NCBI RefSeq assembly: GCF_000003815.2
Contig: NC_049990.1
Location: 6,470,976 to 6,534,975, forward strand
Direction of reading: 5' to 3'
DNA: 64,000 nt
Origin: Branchiostoma floridae
Taxonomy: Eukaryota; Chordata; Leptocardii; Amphioxiformes; Branchiostomatidae
A program made the position numbers and the translations under genes. The notes beneath the pieces were generated by a model that saw only the letters and a list, made by a program, of their open reading frames with translations, was not told the DNA's origin and did no database searches. Below are positions 1-13,200 of this stretch, one piece after another. Numbering within the stretch: the first letter of the stretch is position 1; each line of letters begins with the position of its first letter.

Positions 1-1436
1 AATCGCGCCTAATGTGAGGGGGGGTATAAGGACACAGGATCCCACGAATTGCCTTACGACAATCGTACTGTGGATGGAGCCGGTCTCTTAGTGCGTATAT
101 GTGTTTAGATATTACAAATATACATGTGAAGATACATCACAAAACCCCGCTATAGATAAAGAACGAAACAAATAGCATTGCTGCATTGGTGGCATGTGAC
201 CTAATTTTTGAAAGACCCCAAAAGTAGATAGTGGTCGGTTCATCACATCAACGAAGCGAACATCATTAGGAGAAGATTTAATGGTGATAGGGCGTGTCGG
301 TGTCCCTCAAACATGTCAACCTACACGATATCTATGGTGACCAGCTCAGTTAGAGTTTGCTCGAAGCCAACATCACAAGTCGATGTCATCAAACACATTT
401 CTTATCGGGCTTTCAACATGTCGCGAATGTTTTGTTTGTATCCAAATTAGAATAAAACCTCATAAATGTATTTCAGTGCTGTCCCCATTCCTGGTTTAAC
501 GCGCGGCAGCTGTCGATAAAAACGTTATAAATGATCGGATTAACAAACAGAGACAAGTGATTGATAACGGTCATCCGGTGACATTATGTACGTTCCTCGT
601 GCATTGGCATGTGTATAAATGCTGTGAAAATGTGCCCAGATTTGACTGTTTGGAACGCTAGACAACTTGGCAGGCACAAATAAACTTTATTGCGGAAGCG
701 ATTTCTCATGCACAATCTTTTTGAAGAACTAGCATTCCACGGCAATCCTACGCAATGTGCAATTCACATTGGATTGTCATATAGAAATCATATATGTAGA
801 CAACTCGGTATGGCACACAAATAAGGAAAATATAGAAAGGTACGTTGTTTCTGAAGGCATACAAAGTGTACAGGCTGTTTTAAAGCAGACATTCGATGGT
901 AGAGTGCTACAAAATGTGCACATATCATATGGAAAGCATACAGAAAGTCACTGATGGAATACAGTGGATGTTTTCTGGCCGTTTACGAAGCTTATCCAAT
1001 TGCTTTGTATTGAGCATTTTTCCTGCACGCTTACACAATTGAGGAAGTAATGCAAAGTAGAATTACGAAAGGTTTCTAGCAAAAATGTGTGAGAGACCAC
1101 GACAGAAAAGGGGTTTTAACGATGTGTCATTTTGGAAACAAAAGTATATATTACTTTTTAGGGCATACTTCGAATTCTTTCCCAACTAGATAGACATATT
1201 AGCCCAGCATTATCATATCTTCGACGTTCATAATTGTATTTACTGGAATAGCGTTGACTTTCGACTTCTTTACTCCGTTAAGTGAAATATATTCACAAAA
1301 AGGGGGGATGCTATAAAGCGAACAGAATCGTTAGCGCTATGTGTTTCGGTCTGAAACCACATTCCATTATCACTTACTGCATTTATGTGCTCAATACACG
1401 CGAGCTAAAAAAAGGCATTAAGTAACAACAGCCAAC
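1..1436. other. Left-edge stretch, no gene recognised
   Basis: I see no exon with convincing splice sites on either strand. The stretch is AT-rich and of low apparent coding potential. If the exon at 1437-1536 belongs to a gene like the death-domain gene at 9900-15300, this is part of its first intron; the first intron of that relative is 3.9 kb long, so the next exon could lie beyond the left edge. Confidence 0.5.
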
Positions 1437-1536
1437 CTTTCTTCCTCCGTTCCTCTGCCTCTTTCTCCTTCTGCCACATGATCTTGTACTCCTGGCGAGT
1501 TTTCTCCACCCGTGAATTCTTCGCGTCGTCGTCCAT
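1437..1536 (-). CDS. First coding exon of a death-domain-gene paralogue (partial)
   Basis: On the minus strand an ATG at 1536, in a good initiation context (GTCATGG), opens a highly charged reading frame: MDDDAKNSRVEK, then RQEYKIMWQKEKE. It ends at a GT donor (GTTGGC) in phase 1. The first exon of the death-domain gene at 15132-15300 has the same plan: NSEDREAYVEKMR, then YLEMW, ending in phase 1 at a GTTGGT donor. The shared pattern is V-E-K-x-R-x-x-Y-x-x-M-W-x-x-E. I infer a paralogous gene whose remaining exons lie beyond the left edge. The segment is probably a helical, coiled-coil-like leader. No death domain is seen here, so function is inferred only through the paralogue, and the exon could also be a decayed copy. 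Confidence 0.5.
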
Positions 1537-2334
1537 GACTTTTTCCTCCTTCCGAAAATAAAGACAAAATTTACCGCTGAAACTACAGACAGAAACTAAC
1601 AATCACAGCCTCTTGCGTCTGGGTAGCGGACAAGGAAAATATAGATTACTAAATCGGACACCAATGACATTAAATCTATTCGCGGCTTCATCAAGAGTCT
1701 TCTGTAAATATAGTAAGCAAGCATCTAACTCCTCACGACATGTAAATAGAGTATTTGCTCAGCCTACTCAGATTGATTTGTTAGCGCCCTGGTGGTTTGT
1801 AGACTAAGATGACATGTTTCAGTAAATACCCAAAAGCTAAGGAACGCCGCTTACCCGACAACTGCCCAGGCTTTGTTGGAAGGCGATTTATTTGGACTAA
1901 TCATAAGCCATAAGCTGTGAACTCATGCTCACCACCAAGCCTAACCGTATTTTCAAATTCAGCCAATGAGCGATAGCTATGGATTTGATCATCCAATTAG
2001 CGCGTCGCTATGGGGCTTCGACGTAAAAATCCCAGGATCGCATGACTGACAGGTCTTGTTTGTGGTGATACCTCAAAACCGCAAGCAATTCGCTGTCTCT
2101 TCCAGCCTCCGGGTGAATCCGGTGTAGATGAGAAAGATGAGCTTCAAACCTCTTAATCAATCTTCTGTTATGTCCTCCCGACATTTCAAAGCTTGGGCAG
2201 TGGATCAAGAATTGCTAGGGCTGACGGGCAAACATATGAGAAGCAAATGAGAGGGATCAAACGAAAGACAAGTCTTTCGGTTTGAACCAAACGATCTAGG
2301 GAGGTATAATCTTCTGTTAAATGGTTTGCGACCC

Positions 2335-2590
2335 TACCTGTGGTCTAGACCAAGACGTTATGGGTTCGAAACCCGGCTGTATGACGCTCACCTGACATAC
2401 ACGCTACTGGAAAGGGTCACGGTCCTCAGGACGGGACGTTGAGCCGTGATCCAATATTCATTATGGGAGTGGAAAAGAGCTGGGGAATTTTTCCGGTAAA
2501 TACCATACATAGCGTCTGTCTTCTCTGTCACGATTATTGGAAGAATGGCTCTCCTGTGAGCTTTATGTTTTGAGATCACTTTGAGTGACT
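2335..2590 (+). mobile_element. tRNA-derived SINE-like element
   Basis: A tRNA-like head is visible: an A-box-like TGGTCTAGACC at about 2340 and a B-box-like GGTTCGAAACC at about 2363. It is followed by a non-tRNA body in which a GGACGTTGAGCCG stretch and AAAGAGCTGGGGAATTTTTC stand out. This internal pol III promoter followed by an unrelated body is the usual SINE layout. I could not fold a complete cloverleaf, so a true tRNA gene is unlikely. The boundaries are approximate. Confidence 0.4.
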
Positions 2591-3969
2591 TCTAGGCTAC
2601 AGAGTAGAAGCTAGGGTTGACAATGACTTATTATATTTGAAGGTCTCAATCGGGGTGGGCAAAAGCGATACATTGCGGCCCTTTCGTTAATTTGTTTTAA
2701 ACAGGGCCAAACAAATGGCGAATAAGGTCCACATTCCATAGCGTTAAATAGAACTAGACATGGAAGCATCTGTCGATTTTTACTTGGTACAAAGGTGAAA
2801 TGGGAACAACAATTTCGTATCCCAAAGTTGAAATATCAAATTATCTGGTGGTAGAGTAAGATCGCACAGAAGTACCTTTGGTTTTATTAAAGACGGACCA
2901 TGCCTGAAATGACAGCTTTTGTCTAAACCACGCCTTGAACACTTCGGATGGACCTTGGTTGAAATAAAATAAAAATGTTTCTTTAATACTTTATTGCTTA
3001 TTTTTAACTTCTTACGTAACCTGAAGTAGAGCGTTGGACTCAATAGGACCGGTTCGGCACTCGCTATGCGCCGATGTTGTCTGACAATATCTTCACGTTT
3101 GCCAGTACGGGCTTTTTTTATCTTCACGCCCTTTCCCAAATGCTGATTGCTAAACAATATTACCGTTTTTACAAACTTTGGTACGACTCGGAATGGGATC
3201 CAACTCACGATCTATAATGGAAGGCGAGTACCTAATGAAAGTCGAGTACTCTGCCCACTTGACCATGCACCGGTATCCAATACAGGAACACCAGCTAAAT
3301 ATATAGACTTTTATGAACTGTCATTAACCCATTTAAAAGGACTTTACATACCTGATACGTCTGTCTGGTGTCCTTAGCACGGCTTTTATGCGGCAGCCCA
3401 CCAAGCGACAGAATATTACCGACTTTTATAGCCACGGATTTAGGCGGTATTATAATATAATATCCTTGTTTATGTTTTCTCCACCAGGGTTTGGAATTTG
3501 TATCACCGAAGAAGAATTCCATGGACTTCTTTTTGGTTGAAAATAACAATGTTTTCATCAGCTGTTGCTCTTTCAGAGGCAAACAAGTTGGAAAATGCAT
3601 AATGATTAACTGAAGAGAAAATAATTTTTTTCTAAGAGCTGAACTCAGTTGATCATATTTCCAACCAAGGTTATGTCAGTCATATTTTCTAGACAATCGA
3701 GGTCAACATGAGTAAATCTGAAATATCTTATTACATTCAGGTGGTTACAATATCCTTTTTAATGACAAGGCAATCTTTTATGCATTTACCAATTTTCGCA
3801 TTGTGAGCGTATGTTTAATGGTATTAAGTCTCTTGAAATCTGTTGCACTCTAGGAAAGAAACATGGGCAACCTACTTAGTATTACGTAAGACATAGTTTA
3901 TGTTGCATTCCATGACATAAAACGAGCGCAATACTTTGTCAGCTGGCATTGGTGATTATCGAATACAGA

Positions 3970-4016
3970 GAGTAACTTTATTGGGCAACAATTATACAAG
4001 GTACAAAGTATGGCAT
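3970..4016 (-). mobile_element. LINE 3'-tail-like dispersed repeat, copy 1
   Basis: This stretch shares a core of about 40 bp with 10692-10736: GTACAAAGTATGGC preceded by AACTTTATTG and CAACAATT. Read on the minus strand it is GCCATACTTTGTACC..TTGTTG..CAATAAA, which looks like the 3' end of a 5'-truncated non-LTR retrotransposon. Family identity is inferred from form only. Confidence 0.35.
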
Positions 4017-5333
4017 ATACTGATACATAACTACAGTTCTATAAGGCCAATCTACTTAATACAAGCGTGCATAGTATGGGATGAAAATGGTTTTTTACAA
4101 TCATTGGATGAATTTCTAGTGTCTAGACATGCTTTAATGTATTCTCCTATATATACATGTACTATGCAAGGTTGTCACATATGCATACATGTCCATACAA
4201 TTCTAATTCACAGTTCACACTGTAATGTGGTGTTTAATCGATTAACGATGTGTTGTTCTTTCATTCCATCTAATATTCAACTTAACCAACAGTAATCGTA
4301 CCATACCAATGTAAGACTTGGTATTTCAACATTGTTGGCTTTAATACTTTTAGAGCAGTACTTTGTGTCTTGGTGATTATTTCGCTGGGTCTTCTTTCAC
4401 CATTGCTAGTTTACAACATCGTCAACCTGCCTTGGACAACGATGTCTTAGACTCTAACACGATCTTATAGACATTATGTGGAAGTGTTATAGACATCAAT
4501 TCAGATTGTCAATCAATGGACTGTCCGGACGACCATGTAAGACGAACTGCTACACTACTGATGGTGTCGTAGTGGACATTCCTAGTGACATGAGACGTTC
4601 TTCCCTTGAACTCTTTTACCAACGCGCGCCACCGCGGCCAACAAGTGACAATGATGATCACTCTTTATCACTTGAACACCATCTTTAATTGTGGCATATG
4701 CATTACACTGGCGTTCATATCTATCTAACATATGATCTATTTTATAGACTTCGAGAATTGTCGATAAACGGTTTTAAGGTATGGATGATAAAACTGTCCG
4801 GCTAAAGATAGCCAAGATGGTTATGCAAAGTCTATTTGATGACATATGATACGCTTCATAAAGGGAAGTAAAATGTATAACACGACATCCTGGCTTGCCG
4901 TAGTCTTATATTGGCGACACCCGATATATTATAGACATACAAACAACGTTAACCAGGCGCCCCTGTGTTGCATTTTTAGTCTTCGGTGACCACTGCCAAA
5001 ATATAAACATGTCGAGGAACAAAAATATCTAGATATGAATAGATATTAGGTTTAAATTGCTCAGATTGATTATGTATACAAGCGTACGTTCTCGTCATTC
5101 GCCGTATTTCACGGTGGAAGATTTCGATATTTGTTATTAAAGTTTTAAATTTGTTTGATATCGGGTTAAAAGGGCACACTCAAAAACACCAGGTGCGTAT
5201 GGCAGACATTTGTAAACAATCAATCCCGGAGGGTTTCGGAAATAACCCTTATAGCCGTTTAAAATACCAGATCAAATATACGGCCACTGTTAGAAAATGG
5301 CTAAATTTTGCCAAGATCTGGATTCTGTATCCG

Positions 5334-5618
5334 TTGTAACCACCCATTGACGTAAAACACCGGCTTCTACATCTGTATCTGTATTTAAATTGATATGTAC
5401 CCACTATAACCACTCTTTAATTTGGCGTAACACATAAGCTTTTGTATCTGTATCTATGTGTACATATTATAACCACCCATTGACGTAACACACCAGCTTC
5501 TGCATCTGTATCTATATGTTCATAATATAACCACCCTTTGGCTTAACACACCAGCTTCTGCGTCTGTATCTGTAAAGCCAGTATAACCGCCCTTCGCATA
5601 ACACATGCACCAGCTTCT
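5334..5618. repeat. Tandem repeat, about 5 copies of 57-70 bp
   Basis: Five imperfect units each contain ATAACCACCC, GTAACACACCAGCTTCTG and a pyrimidine-purine run GTATCTGTATCT. They start near 5334, 5400, 5469, 5527 and 5582. Unit length shrinks toward the right because the spacer after TATCTGTA varies. No coding frame is conserved across the units. Confidence 0.8.
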
Positions 5619-6379
5619 CAGGCACGCGGCATGCTATATTCACGCCTAACCCTTGTAACGTTACATCTAGCTGAGGGCGTTATTCAAATATCTAGTGAGG
5701 ATGCTTCTTAAATATTTGGGTGGAACGAGTTCCGGGCACTCTACGATGGGTCGAGGAAAATACATGTACAACGTTTTAACACAGCAATCCTGGGTTTATA
5801 ACCAAGGCTGATGCTTGAATGCCGAACTGTTTCTTGACTAATGTTCTTCTCTGAGTTGGTATCAGACACTTAGTAGATGTGCTGAATGAGATAAGAGTTG
5901 GAAAAATCATAAACAAGTTTGCTGCTTCATGTGGATAATAACGTTATCACTCTGCTGGCCAATTATTCATCCTACATTTATCAAATTCTACTACCCATAT
6001 CCCTTTGGAAGGCCTGGTGGACGCTTAGTACTTACCCGATAGAAACTTATATGATGCATGGATTTGTAAACCGGAAAATTTTTATCATACGTACTCACAT
6101 GAGACTACTGCGCGGTGAACGTTATCTTTGTGTTGATCTTTGTGTCTATCTTAATTGGTGGGCGATCCGTGCCACATAACTTAATGTGAACAAAGCATTC
6201 CTGAATACCACATTAGTAAGCCTATTATTATTCACAGCTTTGCGATAAGCGAAAAATTGTTTTACGATTGTCGGCATCCGACGGGCACCGCCATCTTGGG
6301 ATGCTCACATCTTCCGGCCGCCCAGACATTTCTGTCAACTCGTTAACCCTATCCAGACTGGGCTTTTTGGGCATTCCCT

Positions 6380-7250
6380 GGCCTGGGGGGGGGGGTCATT
6401 CGACCCCCCCTTCGTATTTTCAAAACGGCTTACTGTACTCAGGGGTTGTGCTGATCGAGTTTTATAATTCCTGAAATTTTGATAGCATTATGACGTAATA
6501 TGACGTAATTATGACGTCATTAATTGATATTTTTTGCTAAAATGGGGAATTCACATAACACCTAAATATCTCACTCAAAAAGTTACCAATAAAGGTTTCT
6601 TATTAATATTTAAGTGTTATAAGACTTCTGTTGTCAAAAGCCGACGCAACGACGTCAAAATGACCTCATAGAATGACGTCATCTGTAGTTTAGCTATCCG
6701 CCATCTTGGATTATCAACCTTAAATTTTTAAAGATACATTTTTTTCAACATATAACGCTAAAACCCCATGGAAATGGATTAAAAACGTTCACATGAATGT
6801 TTTCTGTAAGAAAATACCACGTAGTGATGAAAAGTGAGTGAAAATAAGCTTGTTATACTTTAAATCATGATATTGTCGACCATCTTGGATTTTGACCAAT
6901 TACGTCATCTCATTAGCATAATGTATGAATATTCAATTATAAATGTTTAACTAAGATGTGTTGGATATTAAAGATATATGAAAATAAGTTAACTTTAGCA
7001 AGAAAATCTTAAAATTCCATTGTTTAAACCAAAATTAGTGATTTTTGTAAAATTTGCTTTTCAGAAACCCGTTGTCATGGCAACACGAAAAATCATAAAC
7101 TTACCCAATTTTTTTGAATTGTTGGCAACAATATTTTAGGAAAACTCACCAAGTTTGGTTGTTCTAGCACTAGCCGTTTGGGAGCTATAGGAGGTCAAAT
7201 TTGGCGCGACACTTTTAGCCCCCCCCCCCCCAACCCCCACCCCCCATGTT
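6380..7250. repeat. G-tract/C-tract bounded, TGACGTCA-rich element
   Basis: The left end carries a G10 run followed by TCATTCGACCCCCCC, able to form a small hairpin. The right end carries a long C run and ACCCCC repeats at 7219-7245. Between them are several TGACGTAA/TGACGTCA motifs (6490-6520 and 6650-6680) and AT-rich sequence with no ORF. This could be one non-autonomous repeat or chance low-complexity tracts at both ends of ordinary intergenic DNA. Confidence 0.35.
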
Positions 7251-9767
7251 TTATAATTTAGATATTGCGTAATACGTGAAAATGTGACTTAGAAGACAAT
7301 CTTTCGAACCCCACAGTGCCGCACCAAGTGCAGTGAGATACCACCTTTAGGCGAAAGCAGAATATCTTCCGTCTGGGCTGCAGTACTACCATGGAATACT
7401 AGTCGGCTCTTTTCATTTGGTACCACCATCTTAAGTTTCTGACATGAACAGTACTCAATAAAAATACGTAATGTTCACTCCTGAAAATTGTATCACATGC
7501 TTAGAACTTTCTGCCAACAGGAATTATACTTAGTCTAGTACTTTAGTTTATTTGGAGTCTAAGGCTATTCCTGCTGAAATATTCGGGTTTACCTGGTTTA
7601 AGGGAAATACATCCTTAAGCTCCACTAAGAAACGCAAAGTATAGAAAGTCCACAAATTGCTTGGCAGACTGTCTTTGCGGTCTAGCAGACACCAAAGCTG
7701 TGTATGTGGTGATTCTGAACAGTCATAGCACACACTGCCAATATCTTTGAAGTCGCCCTGGGGAGCTCTTGGTTCGTTGTTTGAGACTCGATGTCAACTC
7801 CTTTTCATGTAACTCGCCTTTTATTGAGACATCATATAAAAACTTATTCAAAGTTATGGTACAAACGACTATTGTAAGCTATAAATACATCGACTCTACG
7901 TTTAGATGTCTACTGATACAACCAGATCATTTGAACAGCCAAATTAACATAAGTCATACCAATGAATGAAATTACGTTATTTTAAAACAACATTTTATAC
8001 TAGAACTAGTTATGTGTACAATTAATTATGTTAAGCTGCCGTTACTCATACATGAACTCAATTCAATGTTTATATTCTTTATCAGAAACTTTCCGTTGAT
8101 ATGATGATATTTTCTACATTAAGTCATTGTTATACTAATCTGAGGATAGTATCTACAGTACGCCTTTGAATACAACATCTAATATCGGTATCTTCTGAAT
8201 ATACATTTGCTTTTATTTACTAAGGCTATATTAACTTTGTTGTATGGATGACATCCGCGCGCGCCTAAATTTTCGTCCGTTTCACAAAAAAAAGTTGTGA
8301 CGATACTGAAAATTGTACAAAATGTAAATTGCAACAAACATCGGATAACGTATCTTAATGAGTAAAGTCTTCCAAATCCAAAGAAGAACAGGCGCTTAAA
8401 ATGAGCTTTTTATTTTGCTAGGTTTCTCTTGGTCCGTCGAAGAAAACCTTAATAATAGAAAGCCCAATAAAATGTGTAAAAGATGTAAAAACAGCCTAAC
8501 CTCTGCTTGGAGAGTCTGGATGTCATCTACATCATTAAATCAGGATAACCCGAAGGTCACCACAAAATATTGCTCAAAAGCTACTTGAGGTTAAGGGTTA
8601 TCTAAAAATGAAAATGTTGAGAAACTTGAAATACAATTAGACTAAAGAGTAGAAGTAGGATAATTAAGATACAGTTGACATTGACTTTGACTCAGAGGAT
8701 CTCCGGCTCCACAGTTGACATCGAAGGGTCATCTTGACTCCAGTTTGCGCCCGGAATTCCTCCTCCACTGAGGTCACTTAAAGTCTAAGATAAATAAACA
8801 ATGAACAGTCGAACCCTAGCCCGTAGCTATTTCCTAAATATTTTTTTACATTAGGTTGTTATCACATACATATAAAGATGGAACCATAAATAGTCCAACA
8901 CCACCACAAGTGAATAAACTCAACAGATGTGTGAAATATGGAAATGACATCACATGAGCAGCAAATGTTGATGAGCAGCAATAACAACAACATAACAACA
9001 AAATATGAATAAAAAAAAACATGGATGATGCCCAGTCGTCCGGAGAAAAATATTGGGCCTCTATGATGACCTGGAAGTGATGACGCGTTGCCATGACATT
9101 GACTCTGACGTCATGATGAATGAACCGGAAGTGGATGGTGCATGACGGATGAGATGTGTGGCCTCATGGCAGATGATGACAGCTCTTTGCTGACTATGTC
9201 ACATTCGACCAGTCAATTACTTTGCCTGTTAATTGTAATCAAGATATTTTAGTATGTAACGATAGGTTAAACAAAGTAATGAACATGTATTACATCATCA
9301 TCATAATCATGTTTCCAAAAACCTAGTACTTTAAAAGTACAACTTGAATAACAAATTTGATTCTAAGACGTTTTTGACCAAGCAAACTACCGTGTTAAGA
9401 GAACAGAGATATAGGGTATACGCTTGATATATTTTCAGCCTACATCATGTAAAACAGGGTGAACGTACAACAATATGCATGTTTCTACTTCAATATAAAA
9501 ACAATTGTTACCTGTGACTCAATGATTTCGGTTGGGCGGGTATCTATCCACTCCTTCCCGAGTTCTTTAAGAACGTTCTCGTTAAGGTGTCTGGAAGAAA
9601 CATCATTGAAACAAAAGCAACTCTCAGGGCAAACAAGTTCGTAATATAATCGATGAAAGTAAGACACCCAAATAAAATTCGCAAGGTAAAATTACTCAGC
9701 TCTCTGGACAAAATTTGGAAAATTCTATCCATTTTCTTGAGTGCGTACTACCCTGCGCGTCTATGAT

Positions 9768-9773
9768 TTTATT
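9768..9773 (-). terminator. Candidate polyadenylation signal (AATAAA) of the death-domain gene
   Basis: Plus-strand TTTATT reads AATAAA on the minus strand, about 130 bp after the stop codon at 9900. It is the nearest canonical signal I saw. Its use is inferred from position only. Confidence 0.45.
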
Positions 9774-9899
9774 TTTAGTAGTGATATATTAACAGCAGAA
9801 TACATTGACTGCTAAATTTTCAACATCATGACATGCACAATACCATACTGTTTACTTAAGATGTCCATGAAAGACAAAGAAGTACAAACGATTGAAAAG

Positions 9900-10200
9900 T
9901 TACTTCAGAGCTCCGTATGCTTTGTTTCTCTCCAGGGCTTCGATGACTGAATCTGCGTCCACGTTTCCACTTCTACCTTTCTTCTTCATGATGTGACGCC
10001 ATTTCATCAAAACCCACGGGATCTGCGATGCAAAAAAAAATCATAACTTGGATGTGAAATTTCCAAAGACAGCTACAAAAGCTTAAGGTTGTGCCGCAGC
10101 ACCAAGTAAAACAGCAAGGTGCCCAAAACGTTTGTACTTGTGCGACCTTATTTAGCCTTTTTGGCTGGTGGCGCAAGAGTCATTTGAGATCAATGGAACG

Positions 10201-10252
<52 letters not shown>

Positions 10253-13200
10253 ACAAAATGTATTCAATTGGTTTATTCATACATAAATACATATACATAC
10301 ATACAAGGACATACTAAAACAACGTTGCAGCCTGTTATACCTTGCTGTAAAACTGGCTGAATTAAGTTAGTTTAAGTCTTTAAAAAATCTTAAGATAACA
10401 CACACACACACACACACACAAACAAACAAACAACCACAAACAAACAAACAAACAACAAAATACTATAACAACGCTCCTGTTATCCATCATGTTAAGACTA
10501 CCTGCTGGTCGATGGTCTTGCAATCCCTTCTGATGACGGCAAGATCAATGCTTGATAATCCCATGGCAATCGCCAGAGGTCCCCACGACACACCTAAGCA
10601 TCGGAGCAAGATATTGTTATACCCCTGTTACATTTGGCGAAAATTCATCGGACGACGATTCTGCCACAATCGCCCGAGCCTCGCTTATAGTAATAAGTTT
10701 ATTGCACAACAATTGTACAAGGTACAAAGTATGGCTTATATATGACTGGGACGGTTTTCAGGTGAAAAATACGCGCAACCCTCTGTCGATCTTAAATATG
10801 GCCGATCTTCCATCGATACGCCCGAAGATCGTGGATAAAGTGACAGGGGTATTATGACGTCTGCAGTATTACTGTCGTTTCAACAGCAGCACATGTTGTA
10901 TATGATTTCTTATATATCAACTTTGTTTCTGGATCATCCATACAGCGTGTCTTCGTCGTCGCTATCCCGAAATACTGTGAATTTTAAATATTCGCGGTGG
11001 TTTTAAAATTGCAGTGAAGTTTGTGGGAATTTGTCATTAATTGATACTAGATCAACAGATCTGTCTGTGCTACAGAATAGCAACGTTACAAAGGTATGAT
11101 AATCGCAACTTGTGGATTTATAAATAATTGGCATACAGCTAAATGCTAGATTCATACAGTAAAGTGTAATAAACGATTTAAGCAACTTACCGGCCTTAGC
11201 AACCATTGTGAAGTAATCTATGAGACTGTCTTCGATCATCTTCATTTCTGCAATTGTGGACAGAGGAAGAATGCTTAATAGAGTGCACGTAATACCGTTT
11301 ACTGTCCCATATTCGGAATGGACTCAACAACCGTTTCATGCTCTGGGGAATGAAATGTCAGTTTCCTTGATAAAATTAATGTGGCAACTGTATGAGCAAA
11401 TTCAACTTCACTTTAGCTTCAAGATTTAAGGTAGAAACTTTACCTAAATTTTTGGTGGTTTTGTGTAAATATGTCTTGTCCGTTACAAAACCATAGAATT
11501 TAAATAGAATACATATGTAGCAAACAAGTCACATAAAAGCACAAAAAGGGTAGCAATAACGACAAAAATTTATGTACATATCTGTAGCATATAGATATGT
11601 TATGTGAGAACAAAAGATGCCCAAAATGGATGTTTTGCTGCAGTACCCGGGTCATCCACCAGGAGGCTGAAACTCGATCTTGACCTTTGTGTCAACAACA
11701 CCAGCCGATGTACCAAATATCATTATATTCTATCCAGGGACTATTGCTCCGGATACGTACGCACACACACACACACACACGTGTACGCAATTTTCTACTA
11801 AAATTTACATACATGTTAACACAACAGCCCTTCCCCCGGTCACTACGATTGCATCATACTTCAGCTATTATGCTGCTTGCAACAAGTCTGTCAACCTCCC
11901 CTGACGAGACTTTGATTTACTGTTTTTACCCATGGCAGAATAGTTCGGGACAGTCATGGCATGACTCTGCTCATTTTCGGAATGCCTTGGAGTCTGGAAC
12001 ATACCAGAGAACTGGCGGGGAAGTAACGTTACACACATGTATACGCGGGCGACCATAAGCAATGTACGTGCCAACATAAGGCGATCCGCGCTGCTGGTAT
12101 GGCAAAGTTCTGACAGCTATGTAGGGGCGTAAGGGATGATGGATTGCGCAGAAGGTTGGACTGGTTTGCAGTGGTCTTCTTCCTCTCTTCCGCACATCAT
12201 TAGCGCAGTCCTCTATAAAGTACGTGTCACAAAATGAACAGTCTTCGAACAAATGTTCGAAGTGTCTTCTCCTGTCAAATGTTTATGAGTGCCCTGAAAA
12301 GCCATCTCATGTGCCGTTAAAGCTCCTTGAAATAGTTTTCAATATCTCACATGTACACTTGTGGTAAATAATCTAATATCAACTCACATCACTAATTATG
12401 TTAATATCATCGGCCTTTGTGTCTTTATCACTTTTTTTTATGTATTACTGTTTTAATATTTAACGAATATCCTTACGCAAAGGCTCTTTTTGACTAAGAT
12501 AATTTCATACTCAAACCATCTCATATTGACGATGAAACTGTTGATTAAACTAGACTAAACTAAAATCAAGTTAACTTAGATGAATCCAGCGTCCTGGGTT
12601 GAAAGAGGCAACTGACTTTCAAGTCACCTTGCAATGACATTACCCTGACCTAACCACCGTACATACTAACCGGTTTTACTATAAATACTGTGGATATCTT
12701 TAGCAGATCCCAGATGCGTTTCAATGGCAGACGGCCTGCTGAGTACCCATGAACCTTCCTCTTTAGCATCTCAGTCAAACATGACAATCTGCCAACTGAC
12801 CATGAACTTCCTTGAAAACTACGTACTCGTCATAAAAAGTGTTCGTATGAAACGTATTCGTACGGAAATACGAATGCCTTGACACAAAAAATATTCAGTT
12901 GTGAGCGTTATGAAATGATACATGAAGAAAGATTCCCCTAGACGCTTCTATATTAAATGACAAAGAAAATGTAGAGCATGTAGATTAGAATCTTCCCAGT
13001 GTCATTCGTTATTGGAGAGATCGACGATCTACCGCATTGTATATGTTTGCCTTTTACCAATTGGTACGGTAAGCTGTACATGCATATGTGATTTTTCTTT
13101 CAGTAAACAATCTAACTCTGTAAGCCTGTGGTTATGTAACATTGGTGTACGGATTGCATAAGTGACAGATCTTGTCGCATCCCATTTTTGGAAAAACACA

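Larger units (their letters stand above)
1537..9767. other. 8.2-kb stretch without a recognised gene
   Basis: Open frames here are short, overlap each other in several frames, and have neither recognisable domains nor good splice sites. The longest is 142 codons on the minus strand near 2.8-3.2 kb and resembles no family I know. What can be seen are repeats: a SINE-like unit near 2.34 kb, a LINE-like tail near 3.97 kb, a 5-copy tandem repeat at 5.33-5.62 kb and a G/C-tract-bounded element at 6.38-7.25 kb, each listed separately. Confidence 0.5.

Noticed and set aside
2780-3208. 142-codon minus-strand ORF
   Set aside because: No recognisable domain, biased low-complexity composition and no supporting exon structure; a frame of this length can arise by chance in 64 kb.
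11687-12252. Overlapping ORFs on both strands around a CA repeat
   Set aside because: They overlap each other in antisense, start in a microsatellite and carry no motif.
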